DNA from: NORP240 sp942492445
GTDB lineage: Bacteria; Pseudomonadota; Gammaproteobacteria; Pseudomonadales; Pseudohongiellaceae
Direction: 5' to 3'
Length of the DNA stretch: 64,000 nucleotides
Assembly (NCBI GenBank): GCA_942492445.1
Contig: CALOEW010000043.1
Span: 1 to 64,000 of the forward strand
Both the position numbers and the translations under genes were made by a program. A model generated the notes under the pieces. The model saw only the letters and a program-made list of their open reading frames with translations. It ran no database searches and was not told the DNA's origin. Below are positions 37,023 to 45,293 of this stretch, in pieces. Within the stretch, counting starts at the first letter, position 1, and the number at the start of each line of letters is the position of its first letter.

Positions 37023-37902
37023 TTCGCCGGTCGGCACCGTGCAGGGTAAGCTTGATCTTGGGGGTAGGCAACTGGATTTGTCTACCCCCATTGTTATGGG
37101 GGTAATCAATCTGACTCCCGACTCCTTCTCCGACGGGTCTACTCTGGGCGACCTTGAGTCAGGCAGATTCTGGGTTTCCCGTGATCGGGCATTGGCAAGG
37201 GCTGAAGCCATGGTCAGTGCCGGCGCCAGCATCATCGATGTAGGCGGGGAATCGACCCGGCCCGGTGCCGACCCGATATCATCAGGCGAAGAACTTCAAA
37301 GGGTGATCCCTGTCATTGAAGCTATCCGCCTCAACCTGGATACTGCTATCTCGGTCGATACCAGTTCGTCGGCGGTGATGAGCGAAGCCTGCCGGGCCGG
37401 TGCACATCTAATTAATGATGTACGGGCCCTGCAGCGTGAGGGTGCCATGGCATCCGCCGTGTCCAGTGGCGCGGGCGTATGTCTGATGCACAGCCGGGGG
37501 GAACCCCGCACCATGCAGTTGAATGTTCACTATACTGATGTGGTCGAGGAGATTCTTCGGTTTCTCAAGGATCGCGTGGCACAAACGATAAGGGCTGGTA
37601 TTCCCAGAGAAAAACTGGTGATTGATCCGGGATTCGGTTTTGGTAAAACAGTGGAGCACAACTTCCGGGTCTTACGGGAACTGGATCGTTTTGGTGAGTT
37701 GGGTTTGCCGGTCCTGGTAGGTATTTCACGTAAATCCATGATCGGAAAGGTCGTAGATCGACCAACGGAGCAGCGCCTGGCAGGCAGCCTGGCAGCCACC
37801 GCGTGGGCCCTCTTGAAAGGGGCAAGTATTATCCGTACGCACGATGTGGCCGATACGCTGGATGTAATCAGGATTCACTGCGCGCTGGCAGATGACAGAT
37901 AG
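36997..37902 (+). CDS. folP: Dihydropteroate synthase
   Basis: FolP condenses p-aminobenzoate with the FolK product; it is the target of sulfonamides. MGVINLTPDSFSDGS, IIDVGGESTRPGA, DVRALQREG, FGFGKTVEHNFRVLREL and LVGISRKSMIG are all family signatures. The TTG at 36997 (AAGGA upstream) overlaps ftsH by 26 bases, implying translational coupling. It is 301 residues, slightly long at the N-terminus. The ftsH-folP-glmM order is conserved in gammaproteobacteria. Confidence 0.95.
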   Translation: MVARPANIDSPVGTVQGKLDLGGRQLDLSTPIVMGVINLTPDSFSDGSTLGDLESGRFWVSRDRALARAEAMVSAGASIIDVGGESTRPGADPISSGEELQRVIPVIEAIRLNLDTAISVDTSSSAVMSEACRAGAHLINDVRALQREGAMASAVSSGAGVCLMHSRGEPRTMQLNVHYTDVVEEILRFLKDRVAQTIRAGIPREKLVIDPGFGFGKTVEHNFRVLRELDRFGELGLPVLVGISRKSMIGKVVDRPTEQRLAGSLAATAWALLKGASIIRTHDVADTLDVIRIHCALADDR

Positions 37903-37917
37903 TAGGGAGAGGCTGTC

Positions 37918-39270
37918 GTGGGGGAAAAGAAGAAACAATATTTTGGCACGGATGGTATTCGTGGCACTGTCGGTGAGGCACCGATAACACCGGATTTCAT
38001 GTTGAAACTGGGCTGGGCGGCTGGCAAGGTGTTCGCCGGCAAGGGGAACGGTCGCAACAAGATACTGATAGGCAAGGATACCCGAATATCCGGCTACATG
38101 TTCGAGGCGGCCCTGGAAGCCGGGGTTACCGCAGCCGGTGTGGATATCAACCTGCTGGGTCCAATGCCCACACCCGCAATAGCCTATCTGACCCGCACCC
38201 TGCGCGCCCAGGCAGGCATTGTGATCAGTGCTTCCCATAATCCGTTCGAAGACAATGGTATCAAGTTTTTTTCCGGGCGGGGCACCAAACTGGAAGACGA
38301 ATTCGAACTGGCGATTGAAGAGCAACTTGAGCGGGATCTGACGACTGTCGCATCGGATGCGCTGGGCAAGGCGACCCGGATTAATGACGCTGCCGGACGT
38401 TATATCGAGTTCTGTAAGAGTACGGTCAGTTCCAGCCTCAAGTTCAATGGTCTGAAAGTGGTATTGGATTGCGCCAACGGTTCCACCTATCACATTGCAC
38501 CGGCTGTCTTCGAGGAGTTGGGTGCGCGAGTAAAATCCATTGGTGTGTCACCGAACGGTCTTAACATCAACGAACAATGTGGTTCCACGTGTCCCGAAAA
38601 TCTGCAGCGCGCCGTAGTGGAATCGCAGGCGGATGTGGGTATTGCATTCGATGGTGACGGCGACCGGGTCATTATGGTGGATCATAACGGTGCTATCGTC
38701 GATGGCGACGAAATACTCTTCGTAATTGCCAAAGACCGTCATCGCCGTAACATTGATTTTGGTGGCGTTGTCGGTACCAAGATGACCAACCTCGGCCTTG
38801 AACTTGCACTTCAGGCCATGCAGATTCCTTTTGCCCGTACCGATGTGGGCGACCGTTATGTGCTGGCGGAGATGCTGTCCCGGAACTGGAACCTGGGAGG
38901 CGAGTCGTCCGGGCACATAATCTGCCATGATATCAACACCACAGGAGACGGTATTGTTTCCGCCCTGCAGGCCATGGAGGCACTGGTTCACTGTGAACAG
39001 CCTCTGGCGGAAGCAAAGAGCGAGATGCGCAAGCTGCCCCAGTGCATGGTAAACGTCAGACTGCCCGGAAATCAGGATATCACCAGCAACGAGATCGTTC
39101 TGGCAGCCGTGGCAGAAGTGGAGAACGAACTTGGCAACAGCGGACGCGTGCTGTTGCGGCCCTCCGGCACTGAACCGGTGATCCGGGTCATGGTGGAAGG
39201 GGAGGACCGTGACGTTGTGCACAAGCTGGCTCGGGAGCTTTCGGAGCTCGTCGCCACTGTCGTCGTCTGA
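37918..39270 (+). CDS. glmM: Phosphoglucosamine mutase
   Basis: GlmM interconverts glucosamine-6- and 1-phosphate for UDP-GlcNAc synthesis. The catalytic phosphoserine is in IVISASHNPFEDNGIKFF (about residue 103), the Mg loop is FDGDGDRVIMVD, the substrate loop is NLGGESSGHIICHD, and the phosphate-binding loop is RPSGTEPVIRVMVEG. It starts with GTG and is 450 residues long, all normal. Confidence 0.97.
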   Translation: MGEKKKQYFGTDGIRGTVGEAPITPDFMLKLGWAAGKVFAGKGNGRNKILIGKDTRISGYMFEAALEAGVTAAGVDINLLGPMPTPAIAYLTRTLRAQAGIVISASHNPFEDNGIKFFSGRGTKLEDEFELAIEEQLERDLTTVASDALGKATRINDAAGRYIEFCKSTVSSSLKFNGLKVVLDCANGSTYHIAPAVFEELGARVKSIGVSPNGLNINEQCGSTCPENLQRAVVESQADVGIAFDGDGDRVIMVDHNGAIVDGDEILFVIAKDRHRRNIDFGGVVGTKMTNLGLELALQAMQIPFARTDVGDRYVLAEMLSRNWNLGGESSGHIICHDINTTGDGIVSALQAMEALVHCEQPLAEAKSEMRKLPQCMVNVRLPGNQDITSNEIVLAAVAEVENELGNSGRVLLRPSGTEPVIRVMVEGEDRDVVHKLARELSELVATVVV

Positions 39271-39466
39271 TTTTCATGCCTGATTCAGCGGTTTTTTAAT
39301 CCAGGAGGGGTTTGCGGCGTTCACGACTCCACTATTCTGCCGTGATCCCGCGAAGCAATGCGGGCAGTTGCTTTACCGCACTATGTTGGGTAGTATTGGC
39401 GCCCATTTTTCCCGGGTTGCAGCGACCAGGCCGGAGTAGCGGGATCGGGCGACAGGATGAATTACC

Positions 39467-40219
39467 ATGAGGCGAAAGCTGGTTGCCGGTAACTGGAAAA
39501 TGCACGGGTCACGGCGATTCGTGGAGCAGACGCTGGACACTATCATCAGGACGGCCGATAAGCTGGAGTCTGTGGATCTGGCCATATGCCCGACTCTGGT
39601 CCATTTGTCACTGGCGGAATCGATACTCAAAGGGAGCGCTGTCAGCCTGGGTGCCCAGAATGTTCACCCTGAGAGCGAGGGTGCCTATACCGGCGAGGTT
39701 TCGGCACCCATGTTGGCCGAATACTCGGTAAGGTTTGTAATTGTCGGGCACTCGGAGCGCCGCAGGCTGTTTGCGGAGTCCGACCAGACCGTAGCGCAGA
39801 AGTTCGCAGCGATTCAGGCAGCCGGGATGGTGCCTGTTCTGTGCCTCGGGGAATCGCTGCAGCAACGGGAGCAGGGTGTTACCAATGAGGTAGTACTCGC
39901 TCAGCTCGAAGCGGTCATTGACATAGCCGGAATCGCTGCTTTTGAACAGGCTGTCATCGCCTACGAACCGGTCTGGGCAATCGGCACCGGCAGGACTGCT
40001 ACACCGGCACAGGCCCAGGATGTGCACGCTGCCTTAAGGGAGCACCTGGCGAGCCGAAGTGAACACATCGCTTCGGTGTGCCGGATTGTTTACGGTGGAA
40101 GTGTCAGCCCCGGTAACGCGGATGACTTGTTTGCCCAACCGGATATCGATGGCGGCCTGGTTGGGGGTGCATCCTTGAATGCGGCCGATTTCGCCGCAAT
40201 TAGTCAAAGTGCGAGTTGA
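39467..40219 (+). CDS. tpiA: Triosephosphate isomerase
   Basis: TpiA interconverts dihydroxyacetone phosphate and glyceraldehyde-3-phosphate. Catalytic residues are Lys in AGNWKMHGS (residue 11), His in VIVGHSERRRLF (about 96) and Glu in AYEPVWAIGTGRTA (about 167); the phosphate loop is IVYGGSVSPGN. It is 250 residues. Its stop lies just ahead of secG, whose possible TTG start overlaps it. Confidence 0.97.
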   Translation: MRRKLVAGNWKMHGSRRFVEQTLDTIIRTADKLESVDLAICPTLVHLSLAESILKGSAVSLGAQNVHPESEGAYTGEVSAPMLAEYSVRFVIVGHSERRRLFAESDQTVAQKFAAIQAAGMVPVLCLGESLQQREQGVTNEVVLAQLEAVIDIAGIAAFEQAVIAYEPVWAIGTGRTATPAQAQDVHAALREHLASRSEHIASVCRIVYGGSVSPGNADDLFAQPDIDGGLVGGASLNAADFAAISQSAS

Positions 40220-40224
40220 ATAAC

Positions 40225-40614
40225 ATGCAATCTTTAGTAGTCATAGTACATATCGTAGTAGCGGTCGCCATTGTAGGCCTGGTGTTGTTGCAACAGGGCA
40301 AAGGTGCCGATGCTGGTGCGTCATTCGGTTCTGGAGCTTCGCAGACAGTATTCGGAGCCAGCGGGACCGGCAACTTCCTGACCCGGGCCACCACCATTGC
40401 GGCAACCATATTTTTTATTACCAGTCTGTCCCTGGCCATTTTCGCTCGTGAAAATGCAGGAGTGAGCAGCACGTCTGGCCTTCCGGTAGTCAACCAGGAG
40501 TTGCTGCAGGAAGCTGATTCGGGTCAGGACCAATCCGATGTACCCCAGCTCAACACCCCTTCTCAGCAACCGGCAGCGAGCGACGATGTTCCTGCTGCGC
40601 CTCCGGTAAATTAG
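40225..40614 (+). CDS. secG: Protein translocase subunit SecG
   Basis: SecG is the small non-essential subunit of the SecYEG channel. Two membrane segments (about residues 3-22 and 51-70) flank the conserved loop LLQQGKGADAGASFGSGASQ and TVFGASGTGNFLTRAT. The hydrophilic Gln/Pro-rich tail is usual in this group. The ATG at 40225 is used; a TTG three codons upstream overlaps the tpiA stop. tRNA-Leu follows 44 bases later. Confidence 0.95.
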   Translation: MQSLVVIVHIVVAVAIVGLVLLQQGKGADAGASFGSGASQTVFGASGTGNFLTRATTIAATIFFITSLSLAIFARENAGVSSTSGLPVVNQELLQEADSGQDQSDVPQLNTPSQQPAASDDVPAAPPVN

Positions 40615-40658
40615 CTGAGGTCCTCTGGCCTGTTCGAGACTGGAAATGGAAAAAGCAT

Positions 40659-40744
40659 GCCGAAGTGGTGGAATTGGTAGACACGCTATCTTGAGGGGGT
40701 AGTGACCTACGGTCGTGCCGGTTCAAGTCCGGCCTTCGGCACCA
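40659..40744 (+). tRNA. tRNA-Leu (anticodon GAG)
   Basis: An 86-base class II tRNA with encoded CCA. The acceptor stem GCCGAAG pairs with CTTCGGC; the D loop has TGGTAGAC; the anticodon region reads CTTGAGG with GAG in the loop; a long variable arm precedes the T arm CCGGTTCAAGTCCGG. tRNA-Leu(GAG) directly after secG is the conserved position in gammaproteobacteria, where tRNA-fMet and rimP usually follow at once. Confidence 0.95.
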
Positions 40745-40779
40745 ATTTAATGTTCAGGAAAATTCCCGGAATCCTTAAG

Positions 40780-40803
40780 GCCCAGTAATAACTGGGCTTT
40801 TTT
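40780..40803 (+). terminator. Intrinsic terminator after tRNA-Leu
   Basis: GCCCAGT-AATA-ACTGGGC is followed by six T. It ends the secG-tRNA-Leu transcript. The unusual accessory stretch begins immediately after it. Confidence 0.88.
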
Positions 40804-41480
40804 GTTTCGTCTTGTCCAGAAGATTCCTATAAATACGCTTGAAGTTCAGGCAAAAGCTGCCTAGCGCCGCCGTAGCCGGCCGGAAAACCGCGCAGCGGTT
40901 TGGAGGTTCAGCGCACGGGGTGGGCGATGGTTGACGGCCTTGTCAGGCATTTTTTCCAACAGCCATTAATACCGTCATGGTGCCTTTTGAACTATTCACT
41001 TTAAACGGCATTTTCACTTGATTTTCAATGAATTCGTTTGCTTTGAGAGCAAGTAAACTATTTTCAGACAACCCCGTTTCCGATGAGCCAGCGTTCGACA
41101 GCCACCACGTAAAATACAGTAAAGAGACTATTGCAGTAAAGGGCATTCATAATCGGGTAAAAAGCCGCAAACCGATGACGCCACGATCAAGTCAAACTTA
41201 TTGGTTAGATACGGGTGGTTATCAATACAGTTCTTGAGTCAAGAATTGAGTCGAAACATTGCTGAGATTTTCCTTGATCTACCTGATGAGCACATCAAGG
41301 GCTACTACCTCTTTTACCCTGGGATCAGGGGGGGTGGGCCACACTAACGTCAAAGCCTGACAAAGCATCAATGTTAATGACGTTTGTTCTTCAAAAGCCT
41401 TGGCTATTACTGAAGCGTCTACATCCCAACCCAGCGCAAATGACTCGTCCGAATCCGCTCAATACTGTTCTCCTGGCAGA
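40804..41480. other. Accessory DNA with no supported gene; one strong hairpin
   Basis: No frame here resembles a known family. A perfect stem AAACCGC-GCA-GCGGTTT is at 40885-40901 within a GC-rich stretch that starts GCCTAGCGCC, which faintly resembles the middle of an attC site but lacks the matching GTTRRRY end. A 67-codon minus-strand frame (40943-41146) with a hydrophobic start is open, but I cannot support it as a gene. Confidence 0.4.
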
Positions 41481-41489
41481 AGTTCGGCC

Positions 41490-41612
41490 AGGTCATATAT
41501 ACTGGCTTACAACGTCCTTGTTCTGGCGCGCAAGGGCACCTTAATTCGGGTTATCTCTGCCCGGGACATGAACCGAAAAGAGAGGGTTATCTATGAGCCA
41601 AGCCAAAGCTAA
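41490..41612 (+). pseudogene. BrnT-like toxin, C-terminal remnant
   Basis: The C-terminal part of this frame reads VLVLARKGTLIRVISARDMN followed by RKERVIYE. This is the hallmark end of BrnT-type RNase toxins (IRIISAR...ERxxYE). The N-terminal half is not readable in this frame, so it is truncated or frameshifted. It overlaps the start of a CopG-type antitoxin frame by about 20 bases, as in brnT-antitoxin operons. Confidence 0.6.
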
Positions 41613-41821
41613 AGTACCTATCTTCAAGACCGAGGTTGGGGAACGTGCTCTAGGGGAAACGAATTATCGGCTATGTCGATTGTGAGCCAGCAAATTGCTA
41701 CCAAACCTGAAACCACCTCCCCGATTTCCCTGCGCCTTCCTGAGTCCCTGTACGATCGTATAAAAGTGGCAACAAGATAGACATGCCATATCAATCTCTC
41801 ATCAAGCGGGTAAGGACCTGA
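41593..41821 (+). pseudogene. CopG/BrnA-type antitoxin, frameshifted
   Basis: Starting at 41593, the frame gives KVPIFKTEVGERALGETN, like the opening of CopG-family antitoxins. The signal then moves to another frame (LLPNLKP) and to a third with SPISLRLPESLYDRIKVA, the ribbon-helix-helix core. After one more one-base shift it continues KIDMPYQSLIK, the expected end. The gene is recognisable over its whole length but needs about three indel corrections. It closes a toxin-antitoxin module, a common type of integron cassette. Confidence 0.65.
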
Positions 41822-41842
41822 CATCATCGCGTGAGCCACTGC

Positions 41843-41885
41843 GCGATAACGCCGCATACACGTGCGAAGTTTGCGTGTTATAGTG
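41843..41885. repeat. attC-like inverted repeat after the antitoxin
   Basis: ATAACGCCGCATACACGTGC... ends in GTTAT, so ATAAC and GTTAT mirror each other with a further internal mirror (CGCA...TGCG). On the complementary strand it runs TATAACACGC...GGCGTTATCG, close to the ends of integron attC sites. At about 40 bases it is shorter than typical (57 or more). Its position 20 bases after a cassette-type gene supports the reading; it remains tentative. Confidence 0.4.
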
Positions 41886-42687
41886 AGCGAAGCGAACCAC
41901 GTAATACGGTCCGAATGAGCTCATTGTTAACCTTGAACTACCGAGCACAATATAACGCCCTCCCGGTACTCGGCACGTAAAAGGAATCGCCTTTCCGTTC
42001 TCAGTAACACCGTTTTCCCACCACCAAGAGAATTATCGGACTCAGATTGTGGAGCAATTCATCGACAAGATCGGCGTCAAGTAAGGAGGAGCACTGCCAC
42101 ACACGTAGATAAGCCTCCCGGCCGGGCGCGCCGGGAATGGGGGGGAATTGTGGTAGGATTCCATATTGCATCCTTTCTCGGTGAGCGTATCGGATACGAC
42201 GTATTTCTGGACACGATTGATCCAATCCGTGAATGGATCCCCTGAGCGACTGGGCCAAGCTGCAGCCGAAAAGACCTGAAGTGAAGTACGACGTCATCCC
42301 TTGTAATAGGGAGTACGTCACTCTGTGCAGCTTTTTTTGAGATCGTCACTTTCAGTACATGCCTTTTTTTACCCATATTATCCTCAGTTTTAGGTCGAAA
42401 TACTTCATCGACCCACTTTTTTTTACCTTTTACCATGACTGATTTTTAACCGCCGTCGTTTTTTTTTTTTTTTTTTTTGTCTTCGTCAGCTCCCCTGGAG
42501 CTTGTACACTCCATCTAGACTGATGAACTCTGTGATGAGCGTTTTCATATGATCTCCTGATTCTCCGCAATCAATGTTGTCAGTCAGCGGTTCTTGTGCG
42601 CCCTGCGTCCTGGCATGAGTGAAGGGATTTAATTTGTCTGTCGGGGTGGGGTGGGTTTTGTTTTTTTTCTGTTTTTTTGTGTTGTGG
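41886..42687. other. Accessory stretch, no supported gene; 22-T run
   Basis: Nothing here forms a supported gene. A short plus-strand piece reads GFHIASFLGERIGYDVFLDT and may be the end of a lost cassette gene. A run of about 22 T lies at 42458-42479, and homopolymer runs cluster from 42330 to 42680, including a GT-only stretch. This is unlike the rest of the chromosome and may indicate poor consensus sequence as well as decay. Confidence 0.45.
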
Positions 42688-42766
42688 GGTCTAACATACG
42701 TCGCCTACTGGCCCGAGCGCGGCGAGGGGCGCCGCCGATGCGTCACTGATTGCATCTTGTTAGCAT
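42688..42766. repeat. attC-like site candidate
   Basis: GTCTAACA at 42689-42696 is mirrored by TGTTAG at 42758-42763, about 79 bases end to end, with a GC-rich inner palindrome (GGCGAGGGGCGCC). The left end fits the attC consensus RYYYAAC exactly; the right end GTTAGCA departs by one base or more from GTTRRRY. The size is right for attC. An integrase-like fragment lies 0.7 kb to the right. Confidence 0.4.
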
Positions 42767-43425
42767 AGTCTGCCCAGAGTGTGGGCATCTTGTACGTGTG
42801 AATAGCTTCTTCAACGATCTGGCACAAGCTCTGCCCACTCACGTCACTGTGGCACCCACCGTAAATTAGTCCAGGTGCACTACAAATACATTGGTTTCCA
42901 CGTATTTGGAACCCGTCGACAGCTCGACTTGATTCCAGTTTAGCAGATCGTGGGACTCCTTTCCCGCCCGATTCGCTTAGCTGTCAATGACGACAACGAT
43001 TTCGGTGGTGATTATGTGTTGTGTGTATAGGTGGGGGCCGCGCTCCCGTACTCGTTGAGGAGCTTAGCTACTTTTGGTACTGGGGGTGTTTTGAGGGGAT
43101 CAGCACCGTTGCTTCACCTTCGACAAAAATGTGCAGATAGCTTGTCCCTGGCAAATACTCTTGCTTGTTCCGGTGAAGGATATTCAGGTTGCGGCGTATT
43201 GACTGCCTCCAAATCGCCGCACTGTGTCTTGACCAAAGCCGCCGTATGTCTTTGTGGTGAGTGGCAGACCACTATAGAATGCGCGGTTTCAAGGGCCTTA
43301 GTTGCAGGGCTATAGGTATGACTTTGGTTACTCATTGTGCTTAGGATTTGATAATTATGCTTAGTCAAGCTGTCGCCACATTGGTAGAGAGCGCCGCGTT
43401 GAGCGCCATCCAACCTGGTGTGGTG
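42767..43425. other. Accessory stretch, no supported gene
   Basis: I see no gene with family resemblance. If the fragment to the right is an integron integrase, its N-terminal coding region and the attI site would be expected here, but frames are broken and I could not align them with confidence. Confidence 0.35.
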
Positions 43426-43620
43426 GGGCGCTCCTTGAATGGGCGGTCGAATTTTATCCGTGCTTCGCAGTCCATTGACTGCGTGCTCCTTACTGTTCAA
43501 TTGGACTTTTGGTCTTCATTGAACACACTACCTGTTGGCGGGCTTACTGTACGGGTCGGGTTTGCGTCGTATTGAGCTGGTGCGGCTGCGAGTGCAGGAT
43601 GGGGATATGGTGGCAGGTGA
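43426..43620 (+). pseudogene. Integron integrase (IntI-like) fragment
   Basis: In the frame from 43426 the text GRSLNGRSNFIRASQSID and VLLTVQLDFWSSLN reads like the linker before the IntI catalytic domain. After a one-base shift near 43523 it continues THYLLAGLLYGSGLRRIE and LVRLRVQDGD, matching the box I region (with the first catalytic Arg in SGLRRIE) of integron-type tyrosine recombinases. The rest of the domain, with the HxxR and Tyr, is missing; the following bases are almost devoid of C. It is clearly non-functional as written. Confidence 0.6.
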
Positions 43621-43985
43621 GTGTTGTTCGGAAAGGTGGAGGGGTGAAGTTGGGCGGTGGGGTAGTGAATGGTGGGGGAGGGATTTGGTTAGGGTTTTTG
43701 GGTGTCTGTGCCCGAGGCGTTGGCTAGAAAATATACCCCAGTAAATCGGCTTGGCTGGCGGTATGTGGGAGGAGGGGGTGGGTATAATGGATGAATGGAC
43801 AAATGTAAACGGGGGATATTGTAGTGCAATGTGGTATGTGTGGTAAGAATTGATCAGTGCTGAAGCAGGGCGCAGACGGCGTGCGTAGCCCTTTGAGTTC
43901 GCTGTAGGTTTGCACGCATACATGTCGTGGCTGTCCGGGCATGGTATAGCCGTGTTCCTGCAGCCGTCCGGGTCCAGGCACAGGG
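43621..43985. other. C-poor, decayed sequence
   Basis: From about 43605 to 43710 the plus strand is almost free of C and reads as G/T/A only, directly after the integrase-like fragment. Open frames here are by-products of this bias. No gene is supported. Confidence 0.4.
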
Positions 43986-43989
43986 CCGC

Positions 43990-44229
43990 CCGCCGCATGG
44001 TGCAAAGCGCCGCCCTGCTGGTGGACGAGCGGGGTGCAGCACCCCAATGGCGAATACGGCTTCCGCCACGCGCCCCCCGACCGCAGCAGTACTGCCGGCC
44101 AGTCCGATTCGCCAGTGGGTAGCCGCTTCCCTCCTGAAACGGCGGGGGATCCTGGAGCGGGACGAGGACAGTTACCTGACCCTGGACGGCCTGGAAGATG
44201 ATCCGCTACAGAACAAGCCGGCTAATTGA
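43990..44229 (+). pseudogene. IS91-family transposase fragment
   Basis: The stretch VDERGAAPQWRIRLPP (one frame) followed by VAASLLKRRGILERDEDSYL and TLDGLEDDPLQ (another) resembles the part of IS91-type transposases that contains LLxRRGLLExDEDSYLTLDG. It is frameshifted and stops at 44229, abutting the end of the exchanger gene on the other strand. No catalytic Tyr region is present. Confidence 0.5.
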
Positions 44230-45166
44230 TCAGCAGCCAGCTTTCATAAGCAGCGAAAGATGCGAGCAGCAAGAGCCCCGCCAGTCGCCCGATGCCGGCT
44301 TTCCGGAACAGCAGCCCGACCAGTATGCCGGCCAGGGCCAGCATCAGCCATAAATCGAACCATGTGATGCCGCCCAGTTCCACCGGGTTGATCATCGCCG
44401 TGACGCCGAGGATTCCGAGAATATTGAATATATTGCTGCCAACGACATTGCCGATTGCGATGTTTCCTTCACGTCGAAGGGCGGCAATCACCGATGTAGC
44501 CAGTTCGGGCAGGCTGGTTCCAATCGCGACAACGGTAAGTCCGACCACGGCCTGACTCAGGCCGAAATCAACGGCAATCCGGACGGCGCTGTCTACCACC
44601 AGATGTCCGCCCAGAATTAACCCCGACAATCCGATCGCAATCCTGAACACGGCGAGGATAAGCGGAGCTGGCACTGAGTAGTCTGTTTCTTCCCACCCTG
44701 AGGCTACAGCATTATTGGTCCTCTGGGTAAACCAGAATGTAAACCCCACAAAAGCCAGCAAGCCCAGTACAAACAGTGAACCCTCGAGTCGCGAGAGTCG
44801 CTCATCGATCAGGGCAACCAGCAGAATCGCCGACATCAGGGTCATGAAAGGCGCATCAATCCGCAGGAGCTTGGATTCGGTCTCCGAGCTGTAGATCCAG
44901 GCTGCGATCCCCAGAATCAGTGTGATGTTGGCAATATTGGATCCGACGACATTACCAATGGCTATGTCGTTGGCTCCTGCCAGCGAGGCATCGATGGATA
45001 CCACCATTTCAGGCATGCTGGTGCCGAATGCAACCACTGTGAGCCCGATGGTCAGGGACGGTACACGCAAACTGACCGCCAGGGCGCAGGCACCCTTGAC
45101 CAGTGTCTCACCTCCCAGAAACAGCAGAAGTAGCCCGGCGATGAGGATTAATGTGGTTATCAGCAT
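44222..45166 (-). CDS. Calcium/sodium antiporter, YrbG/CaxA family
   Basis: A 314-residue inner-membrane cation exchanger with about ten membrane segments in two inverted halves. Each half has the paired signature: TVVAFGTSMPEMVVSIDASL with GNVVGSNIANITLILG in the first, and VAIGTSLPELATSVIAALRR with GNVVGSNIFNILGILG in the second, the alpha repeats that form the ion site. It is intact. It lies on the minus strand between decayed accessory DNA and secF, not a location I know for it, so it may have been moved together with secF. Confidence 0.9.
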   Translation of the reverse strand: MLITTLILIAGLLLLFLGGETLVKGACALAVSLRVPSLTIGLTVVAFGTSMPEMVVSIDASLAGANDIAIGNVVGSNIANITLILGIAAWIYSSETESKLLRIDAPFMTLMSAILLVALIDERLSRLEGSLFVLGLLAFVGFTFWFTQRTNNAVASGWEETDYSVPAPLILAVFRIAIGLSGLILGGHLVVDSAVRIAVDFGLSQAVVGLTVVAIGTSLPELATSVIAALRREGNIAIGNVVGSNIFNILGILGVTAMINPVELGGITWFDLWLMLALAGILVGLLFRKAGIGRLAGLLLLASFAAYESWLLIN

Positions 45167-45293
45167 GAGAGTTCTTGAGTAACACGGGACTTGTGGCGTG
45201 ATTTGCTCACAATGGTACTTGGGACCGGGAATTCGATCACAGCCAGGATACCTTGGTTTCGAATCAGGAAATGCGGCATCCTGTTCCCCTCAT

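Noticed and set aside
40859..40945. A further attC site starting GCCTAGC
   Set aside because: The inner hairpin is good, but neither end fits the RYYYAAC/GTTRRRY consensus; kept only as a hairpin note.
43114..43500. Minus-strand frame with ALNAAL-like text resembling an integrase motif
   Set aside because: It is on the opposite strand to the better integrase fragment and only a few residues match; judged to be coincidence.
43527..43998. Minus-strand 156-codon frame
   Set aside because: It is the complement of the C-poor stretch and consists of Pro/His/Ser/Thr runs produced by that bias.
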